A DNA stretch of 64,000 nucleotides from Exiguobacterium sp. BMC-KP (GCF_001275385.1 NZ_LGIW01000015.1:1922001-1986000); one strand, 5' to 3'. Shown: positions 9,289 to 19,368, counted from the stretch's first letter. Numbers and translations are program-made. The notes: generated from the sequence alone by a model not told the origin.

Positions 9289-9857
9289 CATGTCGTTCCC
9301 GGTTCGAGATGGCGGCTGATCATTTCTTCTGCCAATCGTTTGACGTCATCGATATCGCGCATTTCCGTGAACGGATGTCCCCAGACAATCAACTCTTCGA
9401 TTTCATCGATGGGCTGTGTCGTATATCGTGTTCCATCCGCGACGAAGTCTCGCGCAATCGTCGATTCAAAAGCAGCGTATTTCAAGAGCCATGGTTTCTC
9501 GCTCAAGATTTTTAGCGCATGTTTCGCCTGTTTGAACGTAACATCACCGACAAGGACGACGGGATCAAAGCGTTCATGAAGAGGATGCGTATATTGCACC
9601 GAAATCAGCAATCCATGTTGGTTCGATTTTTCCTGTTGCCGGACATACGTCCGCGTTAAAAAATGCGGAACGAGTGACTCGGCACTCTCTTTCGTCTGAT
9701 GAATACTCAGACCATGCTCCGTTTGAACGACTTCCGGCAAAACAGGCTCATATCCACGATTCGCTAATTGTTGATCAAGCTCTTTAAACAGCAACAGAGT
9801 ATGTTCGACAAGCGCCCGGACTTGGCGAAACGATAGTTGAATCGATTGATTAATCAT
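9288..9857 (-). CDS. Hypothetical cytoplasmic protein, 189 residues
   Basis: I do not recognise the family. The protein is soluble, without signal peptide or membrane segment. The N-terminal ~45 residues look helical (LSFRQVRALVEHTLLLFKEL); the middle is mixed beta, and the C-terminal part is acidic and helical (DVKRLAEEMIS). An upstream AGGTAGG element supports the start. It is a single gene, convergent with the peroxidase. Confidence 0.6.
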   Translation of the reverse strand: MINQSIQLSFRQVRALVEHTLLLFKELDQQLANRGYEPVLPEVVQTEHGLSIHQTKESAESLVPHFLTRTYVRQQEKSNQHGLLISVQYTHPLHERFDPVVLVGDVTFKQAKHALKILSEKPWLLKYAAFESTIARDFVADGTRYTTQPIDEIEELIVWGHPFTEMRDIDDVKRLAEEMISRHLEPGTT

Positions 9858-9920
9858 AAGACGACCTACCTTCTCTAAAAGTATGGCAATATACAGTTAT
9901 TTACCCAAACTTTTCCGACT

Positions 9921-10991
9921 TCACCCCTGTTTCGCTGAAAGTTCTTCTAGCCAACTACGCGCTTGCTCTTTTAAACGAGCATACGTCTGCTCTCGATCCA
10001 GTGTGATGGGTTGTCCTTCGTGAATCGAACGACAATCGAGTGTCCCCGGTATCTTTTCTTCGACCACTCCAGCAAGAACAAGACAAGGAACTTGAACGAT
10101 AGAAGCAACGCGTGCAATCTCACCCGTCACTTTTCCGAGCTGACTTTGTCGATCGACTTTTCCTTCACCTGTCCATACGTAATCTGCTTGCTTCAATCGT
10201 TCTTCGACTCTTAAATACGCCAGAATCGATTGCGCACCTGAGGTGATCGTTCCTCCTATGGCATGAATGGCTCCGCCGAGTCCTCCCGCAGCTCCTGCAC
10301 CTTGAACATGTTCCAACTCAAGTAGAGATCCTATCTCTTTTAGTCGCTGATCCAGACACACGATTTCACCTCGCTGTAACCCTTTTTGTGCTCCAAATAG
10401 ATAGGCTGGTCCATCCTCACCAGAGTACGGTGAACGCACATCGACAAGTGCCTCTAAAGAAAAAGAAACCTTTTTCCGGATAATTTGTTTAGTCTCCACT
10501 AACGGATTCGTTTGAAATTGAATCTGTACACCTTTTTCGTCTTTCAAAGAACATCCCATCTCATGAAGAAAGCCTAATCCTCCGTCCGTCGTTCCCGTTC
10601 CTCCAAGAGCGATTCGAATCTTCGTTATTCCTTTTTTACGTAACGTATTGACGAGATTCCCTACACCTCTCGTATGCATTAGGAATGGATCATCGTTTTC
10701 ATGTCTCATTGTGAGTCCACATATTTGTGCAACTTCAATGATGGCTTCGTCTCCTTTCTGAGCGTACATGACTTTACAAGAGCGTCCTGCTAAATCAATC
10801 GTCGTCTCTCTTCGAATGGTATATCCTTCTGAGGCAAACACAGCAAGCGTTCCTTCTCCACCATCTGCAACTGGTGAGCGATCAATGATGGCAAAAGGAT
10901 CTTGTTGGAGGATACCAGCTGCGACAGCCTCTGCTGCTTTTTCTGAAGTAATACTTCCTTTGAACGTATCTAATAAAATCAAATGCCGCAT
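9921..10991 (-). CDS. glxK: Glycerate kinase (GlxK/GarK family)
   Basis: This 356-residue enzyme phosphorylates D-glycerate with ATP, feeding it into glycolysis. Diagnostic segments are the N-terminal LDTFKGSITS (family DSFKGS), SPVADGGEGTL, ALGGTGTTDGGLGFLHEMG and GAAGGLGGA. Length is close to the family norm of about 380. AAGGAGG precedes the ATG. It stands alone and is divergent from the CDP-glycerol polymerase gene. It probably yields 2-phosphoglycerate, as in class II enzymes, but the product isomer cannot be told from sequence alone. Confidence 0.92.
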   Translation of the reverse strand: MRHLILLDTFKGSITSEKAAEAVAAGILQQDPFAIIDRSPVADGGEGTLAVFASEGYTIRRETTIDLAGRSCKVMYAQKGDEAIIEVAQICGLTMRHENDDPFLMHTRGVGNLVNTLRKKGITKIRIALGGTGTTDGGLGFLHEMGCSLKDEKGVQIQFQTNPLVETKQIIRKKVSFSLEALVDVRSPYSGEDGPAYLFGAQKGLQRGEIVCLDQRLKEIGSLLELEHVQGAGAAGGLGGAIHAIGGTITSGAQSILAYLRVEERLKQADYVWTGEGKVDRQSQLGKVTGEIARVASIVQVPCLVLAGVVEEKIPGTLDCRSIHEGQPITLDREQTYARLKEQARSWLEELSAKQG

Positions 10992-11114
10992 TTTATCCTC
11001 CTTCTTTATAAGTTAATCGGCTAATCTTTGTAACCACTTACATTCCCTTTTATGGTATGTTATTGTGTGTCTAAAATGCTATTAACTTCTTTTCGTATCT
11101 TAGGAGGTTTTATC

Positions 11115-14100
11115 ATGAATGTGTCCCATATGCTTTTGAGAATGGCGCGTGCCGGAAAAATCATTTTACCGAAACGTTCTTCTTCTAAAAAGCGTAAGAC
11201 GAGTAAACAACAACTTACGCTTACTTCTGACGATCATACGTTATCCGTTGCCGGTCATTTGACCGATCCAGATTTAGTCGTCGAGTCGCTTTGTATTTAT
11301 GATCAGAATCAACTTTTAGTTTGCGAACTCATGAATTATCATGCGTCTTCGACTTTTTTCCAGTTTGACTTCAATCCATCGCATATCCAGGTATTAATTA
11401 ATCACCTATCCCTTCATCAAGATGCTCATCCAGAAGAAGACCCATCCGAAGAACAATCCCTTACATCTGAGACACTACTACCTAGCGCACGATTTTCCTT
11501 ATTCTTAAAATACCGTAAACCGCTTTCGGTCATTCCACCGGAGACGATTGAAAAGTGGAAAGAAAACGGTCTTCCTTCACGATCGGTCATTACTAATGAG
11601 TCGTATGTACGAGAAATTACATTAGGTCGTTTCTTACGTACTACTATTCCTTCACCACTCTCGCCTCTTTTTGATGAAGCGAAGCAACATCGTATCTTTA
11701 TCTACCAGGACTTAAAAGGCAATATTCGATTGTTACTTAATAAAGAACCTATCATAAAAACACGACTTCAGATTGATCGAATCGATAAGAAAAGAAAGCA
11801 CGAAACACAGATCGAAGGGAAACTTTTTTCACGTCATTCCTTTTTAAAAAAAGGACAGCTCATCCTCGTCCATCGAGAAACAGGTGAACGTATCTTCCTG
11901 CCTGTCGATTGGTTTTACGATCAAGAGGCGAGTCAACGTCGTTTTGGTCTATATCGCTATACGTATCGTACGCAGATTGATTGGTCAGTCCTACAATCCG
12001 AGAAACGATTACACGAGGGAATTTATGATAGCTTTATGGAACTGACATATGAACACCGCCTGACGCCTCGTCTCGTTCGACTCGGCAGAGCCCGCTACAT
12101 CACTCGCCACTTAACAACGGAAATAACGGGACGCGATGAAACGCATACGATGCATGTTACCCCTTATTTCACCGTCGGACACCGGAATCTTTCTTTTGAA
12201 TTAAGTGCCTTCACGAATGAAAACTATCGCTATCTCGAGCATATGATGACGTATGCCCCGATCTATCGACTCTTTTCTGATCGAAATACATGGTTGATTG
12301 GAGAAAGACCTTATAAGGCACAGGATAACGGCTATCACTTTTTCCGCTTCATGCGCGAGCATCATTCAGATCATCCTGCGTACTACGTGATTGATCCGAA
12401 TTCTCCCGAGTATGAGAAGGTCGCTGTTCTCGGAAATACCTTACCGTTTCGCTCAAAAGAGCATATCTATCATTCATTCATGGCAAGTAAATTCATCGGG
12501 ACACATCATGCAGACTATCTCTACCCACTCCGTTCACCACGATTCAAGAAAAAAATGAAGGCGGATCGCATCTTCATTCAACACGGTGTACTGGGTGCGA
12601 AGAATATGGAGAATCAATACGGTAAATATGCGTTATCGTTTGAAACGGATCTATTTTTAGTCAGCTCTGAGCGGGAACGTCGATTAGTCATGCAAGACAT
12701 GGACTATCGTCAAGACGAAATCCGTATTACAGGACTCTCGCGTTTTGATACGTTGTTGAATGGTGATACGCCTGTCAAACGGCAAATTTTAATCATTCCG
12801 ACATGGCGTTCTTGGTTGCAAACACCTATCCAGTTTTTAGAATCTGAATATTTTGCTCAGTACTCGGCACTTTTAGAACATCCGCGTCTACACGAACTCG
12901 CACATAAACATGAGTTAGAGATTCTATTCTGTTTACATCCAAATATGCAACAGTATGCAAGTCACTTTGAACAGTTCCCCGTCACCGTTATTCATCAAGG
13001 TGAACGAGATGTCCAAAGTTTGTTAAAAGAGAGTTTACTACTTCTTACAGACTATTCGAGTGTTGCCTTTGATTTCAGTTTCTTAGGTCGACCGGTTCAT
13101 TACTTCCAATTTGATGCGAGGAGATTCATCGGTCCCGTCGGTTCCCATCTTGATTTAGCGAAGGAACTCCCAGGTACCATCTCGACTACTGTAGATGAGT
13201 TATTAACTGATTTAGAAGCAACGGCTAAGCGGGATTTCAAAATGCTCCCTTCTTACAAGGAGCGTGCCGCAGTCTTCTTGAAACCGACAGAACACTCCTA
13301 CTCAGAAGATATTTATCAGACGATTCTTGACTATAAACAACAGCGTCATTTTTGGGAAATGGTTCAAACTAAAGAATCCTCCCTCGTCTTATTCCGACTC
13401 TTCCGTCGAAGCCGCTTCTATTTCCCAACGATGAAGATCGGCTATCGTTTGATGAAGATACTTCCAGTACAAGACAACAAAATCGTATTCGAAAGTGGTC
13501 TTGGGAAACAATACGGTGACAGTCCTCGTTACATTTATGAGGAGTTACGCCGCCTCGGTGGTACCCATCAAGTCATTTGGGTTCATAATAAACGCCTTTA
13601 TCTTGGAGATGATCACGTCAATGTCATCAAACGCTTGTCTCCAAGCTATTTTTATCATTTGGCGACAGCTAAGTATTGGGTGAACAATCAAAACTTCCCC
13701 CATTACATCACTCGCCGCCCGGAGACAACCTATATTCAAACCTGGCACGGAACGCCGTTGAAAAAAATGTTATTCGATCTAGATGAGATTCATGGTCGGG
13801 ACGCCGGATACGTTGAACGTGTCACGCGTTCCATTCAGCAATGGAGCGTTCTTCTCTCACCAAGTAGTTATGCAACGTCCATTTTTAAGAGTGCTTTTCA
13901 GTATGAAGGATCGATTCTCGAATCTGGATATCCGCGCAACGATTTGTTCTTTACAGATACCACTAAAAAAATAAAGGACTTACGAGCACAATTAAATATT
14001 GCTTCGGATAAAAAGGTCATTTTGTATGCTCCTACGTTCCGCGATCATCATGCCTTAGGAAACGGAAAGTTCTACTTTGATTATCCATTCGAGTTCAGTC

Positions 14101-14618
14101 GTGTAGCGGAAGCATTCGGCGACGACTACGTCTTCTTGATTCGGACCCATGTACTTGTCACGAAAAAGCCTAATATTCCAAGTGAGTATCGCGAACAATT
14201 CATTGATGTCACTAGCTATCCTGACATTCAAGAACTCTATTTGTTAACGGATTTATTGATTACTGACTACTCGTCCGTCTTTTTTGATTTTGCTAACCTC
14301 AATCGTCCGATCTTGTTCTATGCATATGACTTAGAACTCTATCGTGATACACTACGCGGCTTCTATCTGAACTATCAAAAGGACTTACCAGGTCCAATCA
14401 TTGAAGACGAACAATCCTTTTACGAGGCATTAGCAACGATTTCGTCTTGGTCGACGGACTATCAAGCAAAACTCGATCAATTTCGAGAGACGTTCTGTGC
14501 GAAAGAAGATGGACATGCAGCCAATCGAGTCGTCCGTACTTACTTTTTAGACGAATCGCCGCTCGAAACAGCAGAAACGACGGAAGGTGTATATGTCACA
14601 TATCCACAAAAGATTTAA
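11115..14618 (+). CDS. Two-domain CDP-glycerol glycerophosphotransferase (teichoic acid polymerase)
   Basis: The 1167-residue protein has two glycerophosphotransferase domains. The first, about residues 380-740, contains FIQHGVLGAKNM and LLTDYSSVAFDFSFLGRPV. The second, about 780-1140, contains YIQTWHGTPLKKM, ESGYPRNDLFF and LLITDYSSVFFDFANLNRPI. Both keep the QxxHG/TWHG histidine and the TDYSS motif, so both may be active. The first ~370 residues are an accessory beta-rich region. The start was placed at the ATG with TAGGAGG eight bases upstream, 21 codons after an earlier ATG that has no such site. It is TagF-like but larger than typical TagF (about 750), resembling other double-domain wall or capsule polymerases. 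It is monocistronic. Confidence 0.9.
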   Translation: MNVSHMLLRMARAGKIILPKRSSSKKRKTSKQQLTLTSDDHTLSVAGHLTDPDLVVESLCIYDQNQLLVCELMNYHASSTFFQFDFNPSHIQVLINHLSLHQDAHPEEDPSEEQSLTSETLLPSARFSLFLKYRKPLSVIPPETIEKWKENGLPSRSVITNESYVREITLGRFLRTTIPSPLSPLFDEAKQHRIFIYQDLKGNIRLLLNKEPIIKTRLQIDRIDKKRKHETQIEGKLFSRHSFLKKGQLILVHRETGERIFLPVDWFYDQEASQRRFGLYRYTYRTQIDWSVLQSEKRLHEGIYDSFMELTYEHRLTPRLVRLGRARYITRHLTTEITGRDETHTMHVTPYFTVGHRNLSFELSAFTNENYRYLEHMMTYAPIYRLFSDRNTWLIGERPYKAQDNGYHFFRFMREHHSDHPAYYVIDPNSPEYEKVAVLGNTLPFRSKEHIYHSFMASKFIGTHHADYLYPLRSPRFKKKMKADRIFIQHGVLGAKNMENQYGKYALSFETDLFLVSSERERRLVMQDMDYRQDEIRITGLSRFDTLLNGDTPVKRQILIIPTWRSWLQTPIQFLESEYFAQYSALLEHPRLHELAHKHELEILFCLHPNMQQYASHFEQFPVTVIHQGERDVQSLLKESLLLLTDYSSVAFDFSFLGRPVHYFQFDARRFIGPVGSHLDLAKELPGTISTTVDELLTDLEATAKRDFKMLPSYKERAAVFLKPTEHSYSEDIYQTILDYKQQRHFWEMVQTKESSLVLFRLFRRSRFYFPTMKIGYRLMKILPVQDNKIVFESGLGKQYGDSPRYIYEELRRLGGTHQVIWVHNKRLYLGDDHVNVIKRLSPSYFYHLATAKYWVNNQNFPHYITRRPETTYIQTWHGTPLKKMLFDLDEIHGRDAGYVERVTRSIQQWSVLLSPSSYATSIFKSAFQYEGSILESGYPRNDLFFTDTTKKIKDLRAQLNIASDKKVILYAPTFRDHHALGNGKFYFDYPFEFSRVAEAFGDDYVFLIRTHVLVTKKPNIPSEYREQFIDVTSYPDIQELYLLTDLLITDYSSVFFDFANLNRPILFYAYDLELYRDTLRGFYLNYQKDLPGPIIEDEQSFYEALATISSWSTDYQAKLDQFRETFCAKEDGHAANRVVRTYFLDESPLETAETTEGVYVTYPQKI

Positions 14619-14630
14619 TGCACGCAATAG

Positions 14631-14672
14631 AAAAGAACCCATTCGACGCAATATCGAATGGGTTCTTTTTTC
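14631..14672 (+). terminator. Terminator after the CDP-glycerol polymerase gene
   Basis: AAAAGAACCCATTCGA pairs perfectly with TCGAATGGGTTCTTTT, followed by more T. Confidence 0.9.
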
Positions 14673-14774
14673 ATACTTTGATTACGTTTTCAATTAATGA
14701 TAAGATGGAAATGATTTCAAGAAATAAGATAACAATAAGAAATTGAATTTCAAACGGTTAGGAGGACTTGTCTT

Positions 14775-15458
14775 ATGGAACGTTGTTCGCTTTGTGGAAC
14801 ACCGCTACGCTACGAGGATGACGTTTGTTCTTATTGCCAGCATCCAGTCATCGCACGTAAGCGTCCTGAAACTGAACCGTCTTCATCCTCATCTCGTCCA
14901 TTACTGTTATGTCTGATCGCCATCTTCGTTTTGGTGACGTCGAGTGTATTTTGGTACGTGACGAAAGACGCCTCTTCTTCAGAAGTCGTATCTACTCCGA
15001 TCGAAAAATGGAGCCTTTCTGAATGGTCAGATGAACAAATTGCATATAACCAGACCTATTCGAAGCATGCGCCACCTACATCTTATGACGTGTTGCGTTT
15101 CGTCCGTCAGTATACATCAACTGTCCCTGAACTTATTACATTTTCAAAACGTTATGATTCGATCGAGACCTTTGCTTCCATTCAATATATGTCTTCTCGC
15201 GTGTTCGAATCCGAACTTCAATCATTATCCGCTCTACGAAAAAAAGCAGATGCCACCTTACCTCCTCGCGTTCATACGGTGGAATTCCATGATTTTTCAT
15301 CCAATGGATCCCTCTATGACTTACGTACATTAGAAACGTACCAAACGACACAAGAAAATGAATCACTTTTTGTCACATATCACGTAAAATATCGTATTCA
15401 ATTGCATACAGATCATCTTCAAATTACACAAATTACACGAACCGAGGTAAAGGCATGA
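14775..15458 (+). CDS. Zinc-ribbon membrane protein, 227 residues
   Basis: The N terminus is a zinc ribbon with two CxxC pairs (CSLCG near residue 4 and CSYCQ near residue 19). A Ser-rich linker leads to one membrane helix (about residues 43-62), then an extracytoplasmic domain of about 160 residues with an alpha-plus-beta pattern. The layout recalls TcaA/YvbJ-type zinc-ribbon membrane proteins that sense or buffer the wall, but the extracellular sequence is not one I can name. The gene overlaps the following lipoprotein gene by four bases, so the two probably act together. Confidence 0.75.
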   Translation: MERCSLCGTPLRYEDDVCSYCQHPVIARKRPETEPSSSSSRPLLLCLIAIFVLVTSSVFWYVTKDASSSEVVSTPIEKWSLSEWSDEQIAYNQTYSKHAPPTSYDVLRFVRQYTSTVPELITFSKRYDSIETFASIQYMSSRVFESELQSLSALRKKADATLPPRVHTVEFHDFSSNGSLYDLRTLETYQTTQENESLFVTYHVKYRIQLHTDHLQITQITRTEVKA

Positions 15459-16072
15459 AATATACTTGGATTATTCTCTTCTGTGTGATCTTATCTGGTT
15501 GCATGGAGAACCCTTCTAACGTTCGAACGGAAATGGAAAACGCTACTTACACACAAGTCGTCGAGCGCGCGGACGATGAACAAGATGTTCAAGCTGCTCA
15601 AATGATGGTGGAGCTCGAGCAGCAATTCGCTAGCTATCATTTCAATGAAGTAGTACGAACCGCTCGTGAAATCGAGCAGTTCGACTTAACACCGGATCAT
15701 CCCATTCGTAAACGTGCGCAGCTGATGAAACATACCGTTCAAGAGAAAATTAAACAAGCCCATCAACTCGAAGGAACATACGAAGTAGAACGGAGCACTT
15801 TTGAAAACGAACCATTTGAAGGGAGCGGACGTATCCACGTCTCGTTTGATTCACGCGATACTTTCGTCGCGTCACTTCAATTTGATCATTTCGGAACAGC
15901 TGGATCATATCGTGACGACACAGAAGTCATTCGGTTCGAACCTGATTTTTCAGCTCGACTTCCGTTTTCAGAAGGAAGTGTCACTTACCGATTCGTTCGC
16001 TCGACACTTCGTTTGACATTCGAAGGTCCCGGCGGAAAACAAACATACCAACTCGACCAGATTACGATTTAA
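15455..16072 (+). CDS. Lipoprotein paired with the zinc-ribbon protein
   Basis: The 205-residue product has a short signal peptide with lipobox LSGC (Cys16), so it is predicted to be lipid-anchored on the outer face of the membrane. A helical region (residues 25-105) precedes a beta-rich C-terminal domain with repeated strand patterns such as TYEVERSTFENEPFEGSGRI. ATGA coupling to the upstream zinc-ribbon membrane protein suggests a two-component envelope assembly. Function unknown. Confidence 0.75.
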   Translation: MKYTWIILFCVILSGCMENPSNVRTEMENATYTQVVERADDEQDVQAAQMMVELEQQFASYHFNEVVRTAREIEQFDLTPDHPIRKRAQLMKHTVQEKIKQAHQLEGTYEVERSTFENEPFEGSGRIHVSFDSRDTFVASLQFDHFGTAGSYRDDTEVIRFEPDFSARLPFSEGSVTYRFVRSTLRLTFEGPGGKQTYQLDQITI

Positions 16073-16137
16073 TGATTTCTATGATGATTTCACAAGAAGA
16101 GCAGGCTACTTACGTAGCGAAAGTCTAGGGCTTTCAG

Positions 16138-17043
16138 TCAGCTCAGTAGCTGTTGATACACACGATGACAGAGTTCATGTGTTTCTAAGCTATCTGAAGC
16201 CGTGACGGATGGGGATTGTTCGCCTGCTATCGTTTTCAAGAATGCATCAACCAACTCAATGAATCCTCTTCTTTTAAGCGTCGACTCCCAATTATCAAGC
16301 GGATAGAAAAGCGTCCCTTCATTCGTTCGTCGTTCGTGCATCGTTACATCCGTAGCGATGCGTTTTTCATACGGTCCCATCACTTCTACTCGTTCTTCCG
16401 TCACACCATTATTCCGATTCATTACTCCAATCGCAGTAATTCCATTCGATTCGAATTGAATAGTTACGTGATGCAGACCGTTCGTATCTTGTTTACTTCT
16501 GACATGCAGATTTTCAATTTCTCCACATCCGGTCAAATATCGAAGCGTATCAGCAACATGAATAAAATCATCGAACAAAAAAGGTTGTGCCTCCTCAACG
16601 GAAGGCGTTCGATTCTTTTGCATGATGATCAAGTTAGGGGATTCAACTTCTAGCAGCCGACGATGCGCAGAGGCGAATCGACGGTTGAACCCTGTAATGA
16701 AGTGGATCTCCTTCTCCTCAGCTAGCTGGACCAGTTCTCGAATTTCTTCAATATTCATCGAAATCGGCTTATCGACGAACACAGGCACTCCGGCTTCGAG
16801 CGATTGTTTCGCTTGTGCTGCATGGACTTTCGTCGCTGAATGAATCATGACAGCATCCATTCCGTTTGATAACGCTTCTTCTAAAGTCGGGAATGTCCCA
16901 GCAAAACGATAGATATCTTGCCACTTCTTTGCTTTCTCTTCTTCCCGCGAAATTAAATAGATTTCTACATCTTCTCTTGCGGCATACACAGGTAAGTAAG
17001 CTTTTTGCGCGATGTCTCCTATACCTACTACAGCTAACTTCAT
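16138..17043 (-). CDS. Gfo/Idh/MocA-family oxidoreductase
   Basis: The 301-residue protein has an N-terminal Rossmann fold with a GIGDIA nucleotide-binding loop (residues 7-12), then VFVDKPISMN, which includes the conserved EKP-type lysine segment (here DKP). The C-terminal half is the usual substrate-binding beta sheet domain. Members oxidise or reduce sugars, inositols or related polyols with NAD(P). The substrate is not evident. Length is slightly short for the family (about 340). A GAGGAG site precedes the ATG. The gene is monocistronic. Confidence 0.88.
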   Translation of the reverse strand: MKLAVVGIGDIAQKAYLPVYAAREDVEIYLISREEEKAKKWQDIYRFAGTFPTLEEALSNGMDAVMIHSATKVHAAQAKQSLEAGVPVFVDKPISMNIEEIRELVQLAEEKEIHFITGFNRRFASAHRRLLEVESPNLIIMQKNRTPSVEEAQPFLFDDFIHVADTLRYLTGCGEIENLHVRSKQDTNGLHHVTIQFESNGITAIGVMNRNNGVTEERVEVMGPYEKRIATDVTMHERRTNEGTLFYPLDNWESTLKRRGFIELVDAFLKTIAGEQSPSVTASDSLETHELCHRVYQQLLS

Positions 17044-17188
17044 TCATAATCTCCTCCATTCATCTGATGAATTATTCCCTCTTAACAACTATTTTAGTCG
17101 AATACATTGATTTTTTTGAAAACAAGTGAATTTCCTTTTTTTGCTTTATGATGAAGCTATATTTTCAAAAAGGAGGGAATGATTTTTT

Positions 17189-18418
17189 ATGAAACCATTT
17201 TTTCGAATGAGTCTGATACTCCTGATCCTGTTTACACTTTGTCTACCTGCTTTACCAGCGCAAGCCGCCAGTTATCAAGTAGTCGTCTCTTCTAAATCTG
17301 GAGGCAATATCCGTTCTAAGCCAAGCACCAGTTCCTCAGCGACCATCGTTCGACTTGCTGCTTATCAATCGAAATTCACAGCGGTATCGTATTCAAATGG
17401 TTGGTACAAGATCAAAGATGGTGGAATCTACCGTTATTTATCCAATCAAGTCGCAAAAAAAGTGACCGGATCAAGTACATATTCACTCATCGTCACCTCT
17501 AAGTCTGGAGCGAACATTCGCTCTAAACCAAGTACATCCTCGAGTAAGACGATTGTTCGACGCGCTGCTTACAAAGCCGTACTTCAAGCAGTCTCGTATT
17601 CCAAAGGATGGTACAAGATTAAAGACGGAGGAAAAACACGATACGTTTCGAATCAAGTCGTTCGAAAAAAGACAGCCGCTAGTAAATATCCTGTCGGCTC
17701 TTTACGTTATTTCCAACTAGGTTCTGCTTCCTATATCACAACGAAACAGAGTAACGTACGACGCTACCCAGCAAGTACGACGAAGTTATTGACCGCCATC
17801 GTTGCTTACGAAGTGGCCGCACGAAACGGAACATTGGATCAACCGTTCACCCTTACGTATCCGATGATCGCTGTACCATATGGTAGCAGTGTCGCTAGCT
17901 TACGTTCAGGAGATCGTGTTACGATGCGACAACTCTTGAATGGGATGTTGATTCGCTCCGGTAATGATGCCGCTAAAGCGATTGCCGTTCGGACCGCAGG
18001 CTCTGAATCTAAGTTTGTGGCGTTAATGAATGGTCGCGCTCAAGCACTCGGCATGACAGCAAGTCATTTTTCTAATTCACATGGTTTTCATGAATGGAAT
18101 CATTATACGACAGCTGCTGATATGCAAAAACTCGCGAATACGTATGCAAATTATAGCTATCTAATTACAGTCAGTGGTCGAAAATCATATAAAGCAAACA
18201 TTAAAGGACCGTATGCCCGTACACTGAAGTGGTATCATACAGACAAAACCTTACCTAAAGAATCCCGTATTTATGCGAGCAAAACAGGATATACTCCTGA
18301 AGCGAACAATACACGCGTCTTTTTCCTTAAAAAAGGAAATGTCCGTTATGGATTAGTCACACTAAAAGGTACTCCTACTCAAACGGAAACCACCCTCCGT
18401 TCTGTCCTGAACCAATGA
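17189..18418 (+). CDS. SH3-repeat D-alanyl-D-alanine carboxypeptidase (S11)
   Basis: This secreted 409-residue protein has a signal peptide (cleavage near LPAQA-A at residue 26), two SH3 domains of about 65 residues each (SKSGxNIRSKPSTSSS repeats), and a serine-type D,D-peptidase domain. The catalytic triads are visible: SxxK at Ser196-Lys199 (PASTTK), SGN in IRSGNDAAKA, and KTG in YASKTGYTPEA. It trims the terminal D-Ala of peptidoglycan stems, as DacA-type enzymes do. SH3 repeats at the N terminus, rather than a C-terminal membrane anchor, suggest wall binding. An AAGGAGGG site precedes the start. Confidence 0.92.
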   Translation: MKPFFRMSLILLILFTLCLPALPAQAASYQVVVSSKSGGNIRSKPSTSSSATIVRLAAYQSKFTAVSYSNGWYKIKDGGIYRYLSNQVAKKVTGSSTYSLIVTSKSGANIRSKPSTSSSKTIVRRAAYKAVLQAVSYSKGWYKIKDGGKTRYVSNQVVRKKTAASKYPVGSLRYFQLGSASYITTKQSNVRRYPASTTKLLTAIVAYEVAARNGTLDQPFTLTYPMIAVPYGSSVASLRSGDRVTMRQLLNGMLIRSGNDAAKAIAVRTAGSESKFVALMNGRAQALGMTASHFSNSHGFHEWNHYTTAADMQKLANTYANYSYLITVSGRKSYKANIKGPYARTLKWYHTDKTLPKESRIYASKTGYTPEANNTRVFFLKKGNVRYGLVTLKGTPTQTETTLRSVLNQ

Positions 18419-18430
18419 TCGCTCAATCAG

Positions 18431-18468
18431 CAACCTGATTCCCAATCGCGGGAGTCAGGTTGTTTTTC
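18431..18468 (+). terminator. Terminator after the carboxypeptidase gene
   Basis: CAACCTGATTCCC pairs with GGGAGTCAGGTTG (one G-U) followed by five T. Confidence 0.88.
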
Positions 18469-18565
18469 ATTTTCCTCTAAAATTGTACTTGCGCTGAAAA
18501 CGAATTCATCTTAGAGTTAACTTTAGAATCAGACGTCTGACGTCTTAATGAAGGAGAGTTTTTAC

Positions 18566-19171
18566 GTGGGAAATGTAAGCTTATTATTCGGGGGCGTCGC
18601 GCTCTTTTTAAATAGTTTGACCTTGTTCGGAAAAGTCGATCTTCGCAGTGCAGGTGTCTTCAGTCTTATCACCGGTTTGTTGCAGACGTTTATCGCAACG
18701 TATCTCGTCATCGGTGCGGCGGGAGACCCGGCGCTGACGTTCGGTTACGCAAGCATTTATCTGTTTGCTTTTACGTACGTCTATGTCGGGATCACGTTCT
18801 TATTTAATCTTGACGGAAGCGGAGTCGGTTGGTTTTCCTTGTTCGTCGCGATTGCTGCGTTGTTTTATGCCTTCGTCAGCTTCACGACGAATGACATCAT
18901 CGGTGGCGTGACCTGGTTGTTCTGGGCATTGCTCTGGAGCCTGTTTTTCCTCGGAATGGGATTGAATCGACCAATTGATGCGATCACTGCACGCGTTGCA
19001 CTCGTCTTGAGTTGGTTGACATTGATCGTCCCGGCACTGATCGGTCTTCGGTTCGGCTACTTTAGTTCGGCATACCAGTGGTTATGGAGCGGTGCTGCCG
19101 CTTTGACTACTATCTATTTCCTTTATACGATGATGAAATTTTCGATGCTTCGGACGATTCGTTCATCGTAA
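18566..19171 (+). CDS. AmiS/UreI-family urea or amide channel
   Basis: The 201-residue protein has six predicted membrane helices and the AmiS/UreI signature regions (GNVSLLFGGVALFLNSLTLFG at the start, FAFTYVYVGITFLFNLDGSG in the middle). UreI is a proton-gated urea channel; AmiS transports short amides. The start is set at GTG 18566 because AAGGAG lies nine bases before it; the ATG at 18548 would overlap that ribosome site. No urease or amidase gene is in the window, so the substrate is unknown. Confidence 0.88.
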   Translation: MGNVSLLFGGVALFLNSLTLFGKVDLRSAGVFSLITGLLQTFIATYLVIGAAGDPALTFGYASIYLFAFTYVYVGITFLFNLDGSGVGWFSLFVAIAALFYAFVSFTTNDIIGGVTWLFWALLWSLFFLGMGLNRPIDAITARVALVLSWLTLIVPALIGLRFGYFSSAYQWLWSGAAALTTIYFLYTMMKFSMLRTIRSS

Positions 19172-19200
19172 TAGATACATCGCATCAAATCACTAACATA

Positions 19201-19246
19201 AAAAGAGGTCCTTTCCCGAATATATCCTGGGAAACGGACCTCTTTT
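19201..19246 (+). terminator. Terminator after the UreI/AmiS-like gene
   Basis: AAAAGAGGTCC and TTTCCC on the left pair with GGGAAA and GGACCTCTTTT on the right. Confidence 0.87.
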
Positions 19247-19368
19247 CGTTCAATGAATGCAGAACGCTACAATTCATACGCAACTTCTACAGGAAAAGAA
19301 AGTGCGGATGATGGTAGCGTTCGTTTCGTTATAAATCAGACCTAATATCTTTATTCTCTCCATTCAAA

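Noticed and set aside
18548-18565. ATG start for the UreI/AmiS-like protein
   Set aside because: It lies on the AAGGAG ribosome site that serves the GTG at 18566.
2218-19264. TGAATGCAGAAC shared at about 2218 and 19253 after two terminators
   Set aside because: A 12-base match is expected by chance in a window this size and flanks do not match.
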